Assembly (NCBI GenBank): GCA_020851555.1
Contig: JADZCM010000014.1
Span: 123,636-187,635 of the forward strand
DNA length: 64,000 nt
From: Bryobacterales bacterium
Lineage (GTDB): Bacteria; Acidobacteriota; Terriglobia; Bryobacterales; Bryobacteraceae
Direction: 5' to 3'
Positions 44,423 through 53,461 of the stretch are shown here, piece by piece. Both the position numbers and the translations under genes were made by a program. Each line of letters begins with the position of its first letter. The first letter of the stretch is position 1. The notes below the pieces were generated by a model, which was given only the letters and a program-made list of their open reading frames with translations, searched no databases and was not told the origin of the DNA.

Positions 44423-45336
44423 CACAACCGTGGACCACTGTGCGCGTGCCGGCCTCCAGCGCCAACCTCGGCCCGGGGTTCGACGCTCTGGGGCTGGCGC
44501 TGAATCTCTATCTGGAGTGCCGCTTCCGCCGGAGCGAGTCGTTATCGATTGAAGCTCTGGGACGCGATGCCGGCCTGATCTCGACGGGGACGGACAACCT
44601 CATCTGGCAGACGGCGCTGGCGGTGGCCGAGGACACTGGCGGTGAGTTGCCGCCGGTCGAACTCGTCATCGAGAACCGGATTCCCATCGGGAAAGGCCTC
44701 GGATCGAGCGCCGCCGCGCTAACGGCAGGCGTGGTCATGGCGGACCACCTGCTGGGTTTGAACTGGAAGCCGCCGCGGATTCTGGACGAGGCGGCGCGCA
44801 TCGAAGGCCACCCCGACAACGTATCGGCCTGCGTTCTCGGCTCCATCGTGGCCAGCGCGCTGGATTCGGGCGGAGTGGCCCGGGCGGTTCGTCTCGAGTT
44901 GCCCAAGGCCTTCGGCATCTCCGTGGTCGTCCCCGATTTCATTCTGCCGACCACCGAGGCGCGGGCGGTGCTGCCGGACGGGTACTCGCGCCAGGATGCC
45001 GTGTTCAACGTGCAGCGGTCCGCGCTCCTCATCGCGGCGCTGGCCACCGGATCCGTACACGCTTTCCCCGCCGCGCTGGAGGACCGCATTCATCAGCCCT
45101 ACCGGCTCAGGCTCGTTCCCGGGTTGGAGGAGATTCTCCAACTGCGCGCCCCGGGGCTGCTCGGCTGCGCGTTGAGCGGCGCGGGACCGGCGGTTCTGGT
45201 CTTCTACCAGCGCGGCTACGAAGCGGTCTGCGACCTCGTATGCCAGATCTACAAGCTGCACGGGCACGACGCGGAGGTCCTCTGGACCGAGATCGCGGAC
45301 CACGGGTACGAATGCGCCGTCAAGGCATTGCCGTGA
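44419..45336 (+). CDS. thrB: Homoserine kinase ThrB
   Basis: A 305-residue GHMP kinase that phosphorylates homoserine toward threonine. The N-terminal RVPASSANLGPGFDALGLAL and the ATP loop PIGKGLGSSAAA (residues 89-100) are diagnostic; EGHPDNV and LSGAGPAVL are further GHMP motifs. The GTG start overlaps the preceding stop. Being joined to a Gfo/Idh/MocA gene rather than thrC or hom is unusual. Homoserine is also the MetX substrate, so this enzyme competes for the same pool. Confidence 0.95.
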   Translation: MTQPWTTVRVPASSANLGPGFDALGLALNLYLECRFRRSESLSIEALGRDAGLISTGTDNLIWQTALAVAEDTGGELPPVELVIENRIPIGKGLGSSAAALTAGVVMADHLLGLNWKPPRILDEAARIEGHPDNVSACVLGSIVASALDSGGVARAVRLELPKAFGISVVVPDFILPTTEARAVLPDGYSRQDAVFNVQRSALLIAALATGSVHAFPAALEDRIHQPYRLRLVPGLEEILQLRAPGLLGCALSGAGPAVLVFYQRGYEAVCDLVCQIYKLHGHDAEVLWTEIADHGYECAVKALP

Positions 45337-45361
45337 TCGAAGCCCGAAAGCCCGCCGGGAC

Positions 45362-45880
45362 TTAGAGCAATCCTCAGAACAGTGCTCCCAGCCTGAGCCG
45401 GCGCACGCCGCCGGCCTCTTGGTGTTCTATGACATCACCTCGACCTACTTCGAAGGGCAGGGCCCGGCAGAGCTGGGCCAGTTCGGCTACAGCCCGGACG
45501 GCAAGGCGCGTAACCGGCAGATCGTAGTGGGCGTAGTGATGATGGACGGCTGGCCCATCGCGCATCACGTGTTCGCGGGGAATCGCCTGGACCAGACCAC
45601 GGTGGCCGGGGCGGTTGACGACCTGCGGCGGCGGTTCGGGCTGGAGCGCGTGGTGTTTGTGGGAGACCGCGGGATGGTGACGCTGAAGAACGTGGAACAC
45701 CTGCGGGAGGTGGGACAGGGGTATCTGGCAGGGCGGCAGCAGCGCAGCCGGAAAGACATACCGGAGTACATCGAGCAGGCCGCGCGCCAGGGCCAGTGGC
45801 AAGAATGCCCGGTGGGGATCAGCGCGCCGGAGCGGGCTGCGCCGCCGCGGACGCGGGTGTGCGAAGTGCCGGGTAGGGCA
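45362..45880 (+). pseudogene. IS1634/IS4-type transposase fragment
   Basis: The DDE core is recognisable: LLVFYDITSTYFEG (first Asp), GYSPDGKARNRQIVVGVVM, GNRLDQTTV, and RVVFVGDRGMV (second Asp) then LREVGQGYLAGR. It lacks the N-terminal DUF4277-like part and the C-terminal Glu region, and is cut off near 45880 by the next gene. The reading frame is intact within the fragment. Clearly a dead IS remnant. Confidence 0.85.
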
Positions 45881-45882
45881 GG

Positions 45883-46227
45883 CTACTTCTGCCGCTTGCA
45901 GATCAGTGGATACTTGTTGCCGGTCGTACCGGTCAGCGTGAGCTTCATTTGGTCGCCGGCCACCGTCCCTTCGAAACCCAGCTTCCCGTAACCGGTATCC
46001 ACCTGGAAAGAGATCTTATCGCCATCCAGCTTGCCGTTCTGGATTTGCCCTTGCACCATGTCACTCGTGAAGTCGCCCTCCACTCCCGGGCCGGCCTTGA
46101 TGGTGATTGTCATCGTCAAGGCGCCCATTTCCGTATCCAAGGTTCCTTTCCAGGCGCCGGCGACGTCGGCGGCGTTCATTGTCAGAACCGTCATGGCTGC
46201 GAGAGCCATAATCAAAATCAGTCGCAT
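45883..46227 (-). CDS. Small secreted beta-rich protein
   Basis: A 114-residue exported protein. The signal RLILIMALAAMTVLTMNA ends before ADVAGAWKGTLDTEMG, and the rest is a series of short strands (TMTITIK, ISFQVDTGYG, MKLTLTG) like a small beta-barrel. Such proteins are common in Acidobacteria, without known role. ATG 46227 follows AGGAGG six bases upstream. Downstream of the GH2 gene but separated by 30 bases on the same strand, so perhaps cotranscribed. Confidence 0.75.
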   Translation of the reverse strand: MRLILIMALAAMTVLTMNAADVAGAWKGTLDTEMGALTMTITIKAGPGVEGDFTSDMVQGQIQNGKLDGDKISFQVDTGYGKLGFEGTVAGDQMKLTLTGTTGNKYPLICKRQK

Positions 46228-46257
46228 CGCATTCCTCCTCAACCGTTCGCTACCACT

Positions 46258-48834
46258 TCAAATCTCGCGGCGCGGAGCCGCCGCCTTCGCCTGGATCGTC
46301 ACGTCTGTTGAACCGAGGCCGGGCGCCGAGGCTGTCAGCCGAATCGGGCCGCTCTGTTTCGAGGTTCGCACCACCACCAGCGCCCGTCCCTGGAAAAGCT
46401 TGCGCCGGTCCCCCTGGTACGGCGCCGCGTCCTGTCCATCTCCGTTCCCCACCGCCGCGATCACACCCGGTCCGCTGATCGCGAACCGGACCTCATGATC
46501 CGCGGTCGGCTGGAATCGACCCTGCGCATCCACAGCTTCGACAGTTACGAAAGAGAGATCCTGATTGTCGGCTTGTACCGTCGATCGATCCGCAGTCAGG
46601 CGCAGGCGCGCGGGCGCGCCAACCGTCGTGAGAACGCTCTCGGCTACAGCACGGCCGCCCCTCACGCCCACCGCTCTCAATGTGCCCGGCGTGTAGGGGA
46701 CGGTGAAGAGGGTCTTGAACTCCTCCGCTCGTCCGGCCGGCTTCTCCCCGATCAGCTTGTCGTTCAGGTAGAGGCGGACCTTCTCCACACCGGAGTACAC
46801 CTCCACCTGCATCTCTTTGCCTTCTTGCCCGGGCCAGGTCCAACTCGGCAGCGTCGGGATCACCGCCCATAGCGCCGCGATGACCTTCTTCCCCTCCGGT
46901 TCGGGCAACCGGACCGTGGCGTACACACGGTCCCCGCCGTTCCACAGAATGTCGCGATAGTGCGATTGCGGTTTCCGGTAACCCGTCAGATCGAGGTCGC
47001 CGCAATTGGAGGCGTGCCACGGGAAACCGGGGGCCACGGCAGACATCGCGTCGGGCGCATTCGAGCCGCCGGGGACTTGAGCCACGGCCGTCCTCATCTC
47101 CGCGCCGTTCGCCATCGCCAGGAACAGTTTGTCGACGAAGCTCGAATCCTGCATGAAAGCCGACATCTTCGAGGCTTGTGTCGCCTGCTCGGGTGTGCCG
47201 AACGACCACGCGCCGATGCCGGATTCACCCAGGTAGTCCATCGCCGTCCAGACGAACTCGCCGAGGATGTACGGATTGTCCTTGGCGAGCCGCCATTCGT
47301 CGAACGCGCGGCTGGGCAGCGACTCCGTCGTCATCATGATCCGAGCCGGCACGCGCCGGTGATCCTCGGCGTGATGGCTGGCCAGGTTGTAGTTGTAGCC
47401 GCCGACGTCCAAAACGGAAAAGACTGCATCCGGGAACCGGCCCGATGTGCTGGTGGGAAAGGCCTGCGTCACCGGCCGTGTGCTGTCGAGCGAGCGGACC
47501 AGCGCCGCAAGCTGCTTCGCCATGGCTGGGCCTCTTTCGACCAGCACCTCCGGAATCTCGTTGCCGATGCTCCAGAAGATGACGGATGGATGGTTGCGGT
47601 CCCTCAGCACCATGGCCGAGAGGTCCCGCTGCCACCACTCCTCGAAGTCGCGCCCGTAATCGTACTTAGCCTTGCTGGCTTTCCATGCGTCGAAGGCCTC
47701 GTCCAACACCAGCAGCCCGAGCCGGTCGCAGGCGTCCAGAAACGCGGGCGACGGCGGATTGTGCGCGGTTCGCACGGCGTTGTACCCGGCCGCCTTCAGC
47801 AATTGCACGCGGCGCTCCTCGGCGCGGTCGAACGCCATCGCCCCGAGCGGTCCATTGTCGTGGTGAACGCTCCCGCCGGCCAGTTTGATCGACTTGCCGT
47901 TCAGCAACAGTCCCTTCTCCGCTGACCAAACCAGCGCTCGAATGCCGAACGGCGTGACCGTCTCGTCTACCGCCTTGCCGTCCCTCGACACGCGCGTCAC
48001 GGCCCGGTACAGCGCCGGCGAATCCGGCGACCACAAGGCCGGTTTGGCCACCGCGATCTCCTGGCCCGCTTCGGCTACTCCCCCCCGAGCGATCTTCACC
48101 GTTGTTCGGGCATTTCCGGCCCTCTTGCCCGCGCGATCCACAAGCGTGGTCTCAACCGTTGCCGTAACCTCTCCGGCCGTTTCGTTGGCCACGCGGATCC
48201 GGACCTGAACCTTGGCGGCGGCGCTCGAAGCTTCCGGCGTGGTGACGAACACGCCCCAGTGCGCCACGTGCACGGCATCGGTGACCACCACACGCACGCG
48301 CCGGTAGATGCCCGACCCACTGTACCAGCGGCTGTTCGGCTGTGCGGAATTGTCCACGCGCACCGCCAGCACATTCGGCTGTGAGAAGTCCAGATGGCGC
48401 GTGAGATCGAAACGGAAGCTGGTATACCCGAAGGGCTGCGTGCCCAGTCTTTGGCCGTTGAGGTAGACGGTCGCGTCCCGGTAGACCCCGTCGAACTCCA
48501 CGCTGATCCGCCTGCCGTTCCACTCCGCAGGCGCGCGGAAGGTCTTGCGGTACCAGCCGATCCCGGCCGGGTAGAAGCCGCCGCCGGAGCCGGTGGGATT
48601 GTTCCTGTCCGGACGGCCCTCGATGCTCCAGTCGTGGGGGAGGTTCACGCTGCGCCAGCCGGCGTCCTGGAATGAGCGCGCCTCGGCGCCGCTCGGGTCT
48701 CCGAGCATGAACTTCCAGTTCGAATCCGCGGCCAGTTCAAGTCTGGTCGCCGGGGCCTGCGCGGCGTGGGCGAGAGTCGCCAGCCACGCCAGTGGGATCA
48801 GGAACACAATGCTGCGGCAGAATGTCGGCTTCAC
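46258..48834 (-). CDS. Secreted glycoside hydrolase family 2 (beta-galactosidase-like)
   Basis: An 858-residue exported glycosidase. Signal peptide first, then the sugar-binding jelly roll (NLPHDWSIEG, GIGWYRKTF, FDGVYRDATVYLNG), the Ig-like domain, and the GH2 barrel. The acid/base is E426 in WSIGNEIPE and the likely nucleophile is E504 in MTTESLPS. Two C-terminal Ig-like domains follow (LRLTADRSTVQADNQDLSFV). The start is GTG 48834, with AAGGAGG five bases upstream, and overlaps the TGA of the upstream tetR gene. The sugar specificity (galactoside or glucuronide) is not decided by sequence. Confidence 0.93.
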   Translation of the reverse strand: MKPTFCRSIVFLIPLAWLATLAHAAQAPATRLELAADSNWKFMLGDPSGAEARSFQDAGWRSVNLPHDWSIEGRPDRNNPTGSGGGFYPAGIGWYRKTFRAPAEWNGRRISVEFDGVYRDATVYLNGQRLGTQPFGYTSFRFDLTRHLDFSQPNVLAVRVDNSAQPNSRWYSGSGIYRRVRVVVTDAVHVAHWGVFVTTPEASSAAAKVQVRIRVANETAGEVTATVETTLVDRAGKRAGNARTTVKIARGGVAEAGQEIAVAKPALWSPDSPALYRAVTRVSRDGKAVDETVTPFGIRALVWSAEKGLLLNGKSIKLAGGSVHHDNGPLGAMAFDRAEERRVQLLKAAGYNAVRTAHNPPSPAFLDACDRLGLLVLDEAFDAWKASKAKYDYGRDFEEWWQRDLSAMVLRDRNHPSVIFWSIGNEIPEVLVERGPAMAKQLAALVRSLDSTRPVTQAFPTSTSGRFPDAVFSVLDVGGYNYNLASHHAEDHRRVPARIMMTTESLPSRAFDEWRLAKDNPYILGEFVWTAMDYLGESGIGAWSFGTPEQATQASKMSAFMQDSSFVDKLFLAMANGAEMRTAVAQVPGGSNAPDAMSAVAPGFPWHASNCGDLDLTGYRKPQSHYRDILWNGGDRVYATVRLPEPEGKKVIAALWAVIPTLPSWTWPGQEGKEMQVEVYSGVEKVRLYLNDKLIGEKPAGRAEEFKTLFTVPYTPGTLRAVGVRGGRAVAESVLTTVGAPARLRLTADRSTVQADNQDLSFVTVEAVDAQGRFQPTADHEVRFAISGPGVIAAVGNGDGQDAAPYQGDRRKLFQGRALVVVRTSKQSGPIRLTASAPGLGSTDVTIQAKAAAPRREI

Positions 48835-49553
48835 GACGGCCTCCTTCTTTTCTTACCGGATAGCGTCCGCCGGCGGCGTTCAATCGCAGGCGGCGGGGCG
48901 TTCGCACGTAAACCCAGCAGGATGATGCGCACCGTCTCCCGGAAAAGACGGTCGATGGGCTGTCCATACTCCAGTTCGACGCGGTTACCCAGTGAGGCGA
49001 GCCGGCGCTGCGCTCCCACAATCGCATTGAACACGGCGTGCAATGTGAGGTCCGGGTCCAGATCGGGCCGCAGCGAGCCGTCGGCAATGCCTTCGCGGGT
49101 CAGAACGGCGAAGTACTGGAACCCCAGAGGGTTGATTTGCGCCTCCAGCGTAAGGAGGCGTTCGGCGGGCCAGTGTCGGGCATACATCGCGTCGAACTGC
49201 GCCGTAAATCGCACTTTGGCCGGACTATTCACCAGCGTGTCGGCTATGACCTCCAGCAGAGCAGTGATCTTGTCCAGCGCTGTTCTCGCCCGCTCTGTTG
49301 CCGCCTTCGCCTTGGTGGCCATCTCTTCCAACACTTCGCCGAGGATCGCCCACACGATGTCGTCTTTATTGGAGAAATACTGATATATGGTGGACGCCCG
49401 CAACCCGGCGGCAGAGGTGATCTCGGCCATGGTGACTCGGTCGATTCCTCTCTCGTCGAAGAGTCTCCCAGCCGCGCTGAGGATACGGCGACGCTGGCGC
49501 TCACGATGAGCACGGTAGGTGTTTGCGGCTGGCGCTGCGTCCGTCATTGGCAT
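48831..49553 (-). CDS. TetR-family regulator of the GH2 operon
   Basis: A 240-residue repressor. The N-terminal HTH (RRRILSAAGRLFDERGIDRVT, then ITSAAGLRASTIYQYFSNKD) is typical of TetR; the rest is a ligand-binding helical domain. Its stop overlaps the GTG of the GH2 gene, so both are translated as a unit. ATG 49553 is chosen over an extension to 49637, which would cross the promoter. A promoter and operator-like palindrome lie upstream. Confidence 0.92.
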   Translation of the reverse strand: MPMTDAAPAANTYRAHRERQRRRILSAAGRLFDERGIDRVTMAEITSAAGLRASTIYQYFSNKDDIVWAILGEVLEEMATKAKAATERARTALDKITALLEVIADTLVNSPAKVRFTAQFDAMYARHWPAERLLTLEAQINPLGFQYFAVLTREGIADGSLRPDLDPDLTLHAVFNAIVGAQRRLASLGNRVELEYGQPIDRLFRETVRIILLGLRANAPPPAIERRRRTLSGKKRRRPS

Positions 49554-49594
49554 CGGTGGTGCCGCCTTGCAGGAATACGTAATGATATTCCAAA

Positions 49595-49613
49595 TTCGTA
49601 CTTCTATTACGAA
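49595..49613. promoter_or_regulatory. Palindrome, putative TetR operator
   Basis: TTCGTA and TACGAA are perfect arms with a 7-base spacer, placed just downstream of the tetR -10 box. This is where an autoregulatory repressor would bind. Inferred from position and symmetry. Confidence 0.55.
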
Positions 49614-49615
49614 AT

Positions 49616-49644
49616 AGGTTACAGCTTCTCTCAACACAAGTCAA
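49616..49644 (-). promoter_or_regulatory. Promoter of tetR-GH2 operon
   Basis: On the minus strand TTGACT (49644-49639) and TAACCT (49621-49616) have a 17-base spacer. The operator-like palindrome follows directly. A good match to a housekeeping promoter. Confidence 0.6.
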
Positions 49645-50112
49645 TACCAGCCGTGATTTCTCCTGCGATTCAGACAGTGGGGGAGGTTCTGAACGGCGGA
49701 TGGGAGCCGGGAGGCCCCTCAAGCTGAAAAACGGCCCATGGGGTTCGCGCGGGTGGTGGCTGGGGAGCCGAGGGCGCGCCCGGCGCGCTGCGTGGGGGAG
49801 CGATGCGCCTTGCGGCAAGCCGCCGCGAGCGGGGATCTTCCGCACCAGCCCAGTGGCCTGCAACGGCTTGGGGGCAAGAGTGGAGGGCGTGCGGCCGGGA
49901 CTGCGGCCAGGGCGGCCGTGCGTTTTCCAGCAAGGAGTATTGCTCTCGGCCGATGCGCCGCAGCGTGTCCCGCAGCTTACCGCGGAACGGCTCGGCCCTT
50001 CGCCCATCTACATGGCGGTAGTCGGCTTCGTGGACCGGGTGGAGCTGGCCTGAGCGTCTGTTTGGTCGAACCTTCAAGGCAAGTCGCCTATTCCCCGGGG
50101 GACTATACTCGT
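49645..50112. other. No intact gene; possible IS transposase N-terminal debris
   Basis: GC-rich sequence with random open frames. A short plus-strand piece near 49960-50052 encodes ERLGPSPIYMAVVGFVDRVE and a stop, which recalls the N-terminus of IS1634-type transposases (the DUF4277 region). This is a weak match and could be chance. Confidence 0.3.
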
Positions 50113-50161
50113 GTCAAGGGCGGAGTAAAAGGGAACCGTCAAGGCGGAACAAAAGGGGACC
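50113..50161 (+). repeat. Tandem direct repeat typical of an IS21-like element end
   Basis: Two imperfect copies of a 24-25 base unit stand head to tail: 50113-50137 and 50138-50161, with the shared core gtcaagg, cgga and aaaaggg. Such repeated subterminal motifs occur at the ends of IS21-family elements (transposase-binding sites). No istA or istB gene is nearby, so it is an isolated end. Confidence 0.5.
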
Positions 50162-50273
50162 GTTTGCGGCGCTCCGGGCACCCCGAGGGATGGAAGGCAT
50201 CGAAGAGTAGTCGGAATTTGAGCGCATGCCTCTGCGCCTCGCCCTCACCGTTGTGGTTTCGTTTCTCATGGCG

Positions 50274-50423
50274 TTAACCAGCAGTCACATGAGGGCTCTC
50301 CGTCTCCGGGAAGTCAGCTTGCGGGTACGCCGGGCGGGGAAAAAGCAGGCGCACAAGCGCAACGCCGAAGATGGCGGCGGTTTCGCGGATGACCTGGTCG
50401 AGCGCGGCATTATGATCGTGCAT
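50274..50423 (-). CDS. Small 49-residue protein with strong ribosome site
   Basis: Starts MHDHNAALDQVIRETAAIFG, then VALVRLLFPRPAYPQ, and ends TESPHVTAG. AAGGAGA lies six bases before the ATG, unusually strong for a chance frame. The first half is predicted helical. It lies 209 bases downstream of the metallopeptidase gene on the same strand, in the tRNA-Asn slot. No family recognised; it could be an element-borne small regulator or toxin/antitoxin-size protein. Confidence 0.5.
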   Translation of the reverse strand: MHDHNAALDQVIRETAAIFGVALVRLLFPRPAYPQADFPETESPHVTAG

Positions 50424-50632
50424 GAGCGGTCTCCTTGCCCGCGCAGCCCGAAGGCAAGCTGCGCGGTTCGAAAGTGACCACCCACAACGATCTCCGCTTG
50501 GCGGTCAAGCCGGCGTCAGGTGGGCTGTCGGCGCGGCTCGTTTCCGCGTCTGTTAATTATTTACGCAAGAATTGTGGAAGATGTCTGAGATGGCGTGCAA
50601 ATAGACAGCGGAAAGCGGAAGAAAGAATCGCC

Positions 50633-51523
50633 TCACAGACAGGCGGTGTCGAACAACGTTTGGCCCGTGGACGAGGTGTCCGGATCTTTTGGTGACGGGG
50701 CGAGTGCAAGCCAGTATACAGTGTCCTTCGATTCCTTCATATCAGCGGGGCCAGAGCGACGCCATGCCAAGGTTATGTTCTGGGGTGGACACTTACCGAT
50801 TACAAATCCACGTAGTGACGCCTGACCCATATCTTGGGTCTTAAGAATTGCCTGCAAGTCTGGATCGGCGAGGTGCGTTCCTCGGACAGGCGTACTAATC
50901 AGGCTACCAGTCGAGAACTGCACTTTAAGGATGGGGTAGGCGTCACGCCGCCGCACGAAATAGATCAGCTTCAGAAAAGCCGTTGCGGGCCGCACACGCA
51001 CAATCACTCGTGCCAGTACCTCCTGCGAAACTCGAAGCTCCCGCGTTGCCATTCGCCACAGCCCAATTGGCGGAACAGGCTTCGTTTCCGGGATCGCGGC
51101 AAGCCATGTCTTGATTAGCCGCTCCGGAACAAGCAAACAGCCGGCGAAGGAGTTCACCCACTCCTCTTGTCGCCAATAATCCCGTGATGTCTCTGCAGGG
51201 GGCACTCCCAACTGTTCCGAGACAATCCAGTGTCCAATTTCATGCGCAACAGAGAATCGTTCTCGTGGCGTCAATCTCCACTCGTCCGCAGCCGTCAGTA
51301 GCTTTTCACCGGGCGTCGCGCCGGTTCGGTACAGTAGAATTCGCGGTGGTCGCTGCTCTAGTTGAATGCGCGTACCACCTAACCGTAGGGAATCGTGGAA
51401 GGCCAGGACGACCTCTAATCCGAGGTCGGCTGCAATACGAAGGACGGCAACCCTCCGCTCCCACGGTTTCCGCAAGCGGTCCGCGGCATCCGAAAGGCTA
51501 CGTTCGACTTCGCCTCGTTCCAT
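50633..51523 (-). CDS. ImmA/IrrE-type zinc metallopeptidase
   Basis: A 296-residue protein with the gluzincin motif HEIGH at residues 94-98 (ERFSVAHEIGHWIV) and the downstream acidic ligand region QEEWVNSFAGCLLVPE, which together define the ImmA/IrrE family. Known members cleave repressors of mobile elements or of stress regulons (ImmA on ICEBs1, IrrE in Deinococcus). The N-terminal 80 residues and C-terminal 150 residues are extra and unassigned. Its ATG overlaps the end of the HD gene by 26 bases, so the two are coexpressed. Composition is less GC-rich than the surroundings. Confidence 0.88.
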   Translation of the reverse strand: MERGEVERSLSDAADRLRKPWERRVAVLRIAADLGLEVVLAFHDSLRLGGTRIQLEQRPPRILLYRTGATPGEKLLTAADEWRLTPRERFSVAHEIGHWIVSEQLGVPPAETSRDYWRQEEWVNSFAGCLLVPERLIKTWLAAIPETKPVPPIGLWRMATRELRVSQEVLARVIVRVRPATAFLKLIYFVRRRDAYPILKVQFSTGSLISTPVRGTHLADPDLQAILKTQDMGQASLRGFVIGKCPPQNITLAWRRSGPADMKESKDTVYWLALAPSPKDPDTSSTGQTLFDTACL

Positions 51524-53450
51524 CGGGGCTCGCTGGGGCCGAAAAACGCATGCCACTGGGGAACACGAAATCGCTGAGACTATCAAGCTTGGGATCTGGC
51601 GACCCGCCTCTCGCAGCCTGCCGGCCAGCTCTGACGATCGCTATGGATGAATCGATCTGGGTCCGCACAACATCGAGGCCATAGCCATGGTTAATCTGAA
51701 AGAAGAAGGCACGCAACACAGCCTTCAGGTGACCTTGGATATCCTGTGACATCGCGCCCCAGCACGTCCGCTCCACATAGATCTGGACACTCCATAACTC
51801 GTAGAAGCGGGCAACCTGGGCGGTCAACGCGCCGCGCGTCAGGCTCGCTCCGCCATGCGCCGTTTCGTAATCGTCGAATGGGCGGACCTCCCCCTCGACG
51901 TACAGATTGACCTTGGCCACCTTGGCATTCATCGTCGCGTCATACGGGCAGTACATGATCAGCGATCCGGCAGGAAGCTCGCACAGTATCTCGACATTCT
52001 GCAGAAACTCGAGCCGCTTGCGCGGTTGACGATAGAGCCTGATCAACTTCTGTACGTGAGGATTGTTCGGCGAATGCTCGCCCGGCAAATCACTGATCCG
52101 CAGCTTGTACGCCAACGCGTAAACCTCACGATCTCGAAGGCGATCGATGAGCCTGTTCACGAGGTTCGACTGCGTTTGGAGACGTCCGCTGACCGATTCC
52201 ACCTCGTCGTCGTCTTCTTGCGTTCCAGCGAGAAGCGGACCGGGATCTCTTGACGTAGCCACTGCCGCCGCCTGCACTTTCTGGCGTTCCTGTTTGAGCA
52301 GGGCATCAAGCTTCATTTTGCCGTCGCTCGAACCGCCGGCCGCCAGCTCGCGGAGTATCACTGGTACGCTGTCATCAGAACCCTCGAGCAAGAGCCTTTC
52401 GGCGGTCTCGTCGAAATACGACTTCTCGAACCCAGCAGCTCGGTAGAGATCCGCAATCTCCAGCAGGCATCGATCCAGAAGACCGGTCAACGCAAGTTTC
52501 GTACGGTGGAAAAGTACCGTCGCCGCCAGCTTGTAACGTGCGTTCAGGAGTTCTAATATGTCGGTTAGCGCGTCATGGCGAATCTTGTCGGACGGCCCAA
52601 CGTTAATCACAAATCGAGAAGCGTTGATCGCGTTATCACCGGCGGGCTGGCGCACCTCCATGTACTGGTACAACCGCTTATCTTGGTACAGGGGCTTACC
52701 CAGATGATGCCAGTCTCGATAAAGGTAATCGAGGAAGTCGGCGCAAATCGTGTTGCCAACGATGTCCCGACATACCTGCAGCATCATGGACTGTCCGAGT
52801 TCCTCGTCTACAGTAGACCATTCTCGCCCTCCCTCGGCACCGGTCTTGGGAGGTTTGCAGACGATATGACTGAGAATTGTGAATGCGTCGTGCGTGCTGC
52901 TGAGCTTGTGGGCGAAGCTGCCGTAAAGGGCATTGATCAAGTCGTGCAAGTCCCATCCGCCCTGCGGCTTCGCCGTTCGCGGGAGGACGGACGCGTCGAC
53001 ATCGTGTTCGGGGTACCTGATTGAAGCGACGCGGTTAAGCCGCGCAGGGCCGTCGTGGGAAGATAGATGACTCAGTTCGTCCTCGAGCGTGTGACCTAGA
53101 GGGATATGGCCGATATCATGAAGAAGCCCCCCAAGCCGGATGAAGCGGGCCGTGGGTTCATCGATGGTCACGAGTTTCCATTCCGCGGAGCCGTTCTCGC
53201 GCGAATTTGCGAACGCGGCGTTCGTGTGGTCGACGATGACTTTGGCCACGTGGACAGCGCCAATCGAGTGCTCCAGGCGGGTATGGGTGCCCCCGGGAAA
53301 CACCATATGGGCCATTCCGAGCTGTCGCACGCGACGCAGCCGCTGAAAAGTCGGGTGATCCACCACAGCCAGTTCCTCCGGGTACAGGCGGACGTGGCCG
53401 TGGATGGGCAAAAAGAGCTCCTGGCGAGGCACGCTGTCATGCATCGGCAT
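51498..53450 (-). CDS. HD-domain phosphohydrolase (dGTPase/SAMHD1-like)
   Basis: A 650-residue protein. The HD signature is H61 (GGTHTRLEHSIG), H111-D112 (LLHDIGHIPLGH) and a later Asp in ICADFLDYLYRD (about 238-246), the layout of dNTP triphosphohydrolases and SAMHD1-like enzymes. The N-terminal IHGHVRLYPEELAVVDHPTFQRLRRVRQLG is also typical. The C-terminal 300 residues are unassigned. Likely activity: hydrolysis of dNTPs or another nucleotide; the substrate is not known. It is encoded upstream of and overlapping the ImmA/IrrE-like gene, beside tRNA-Asn and IS debris, a context typical of defence islands. Confidence 0.88.
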   Translation of the reverse strand: MPMHDSVPRQELFLPIHGHVRLYPEELAVVDHPTFQRLRRVRQLGMAHMVFPGGTHTRLEHSIGAVHVAKVIVDHTNAAFANSRENGSAEWKLVTIDEPTARFIRLGGLLHDIGHIPLGHTLEDELSHLSSHDGPARLNRVASIRYPEHDVDASVLPRTAKPQGGWDLHDLINALYGSFAHKLSSTHDAFTILSHIVCKPPKTGAEGGREWSTVDEELGQSMMLQVCRDIVGNTICADFLDYLYRDWHHLGKPLYQDKRLYQYMEVRQPAGDNAINASRFVINVGPSDKIRHDALTDILELLNARYKLAATVLFHRTKLALTGLLDRCLLEIADLYRAAGFEKSYFDETAERLLLEGSDDSVPVILRELAAGGSSDGKMKLDALLKQERQKVQAAAVATSRDPGPLLAGTQEDDDEVESVSGRLQTQSNLVNRLIDRLRDREVYALAYKLRISDLPGEHSPNNPHVQKLIRLYRQPRKRLEFLQNVEILCELPAGSLIMYCPYDATMNAKVAKVNLYVEGEVRPFDDYETAHGGASLTRGALTAQVARFYELWSVQIYVERTCWGAMSQDIQGHLKAVLRAFFFQINHGYGLDVVRTQIDSSIAIVRAGRQAARGGSPDPKLDSLSDFVFPSGMRFSAPASPDGTRRSRT

Positions 53451-53461
53451 GAGTACACTAG

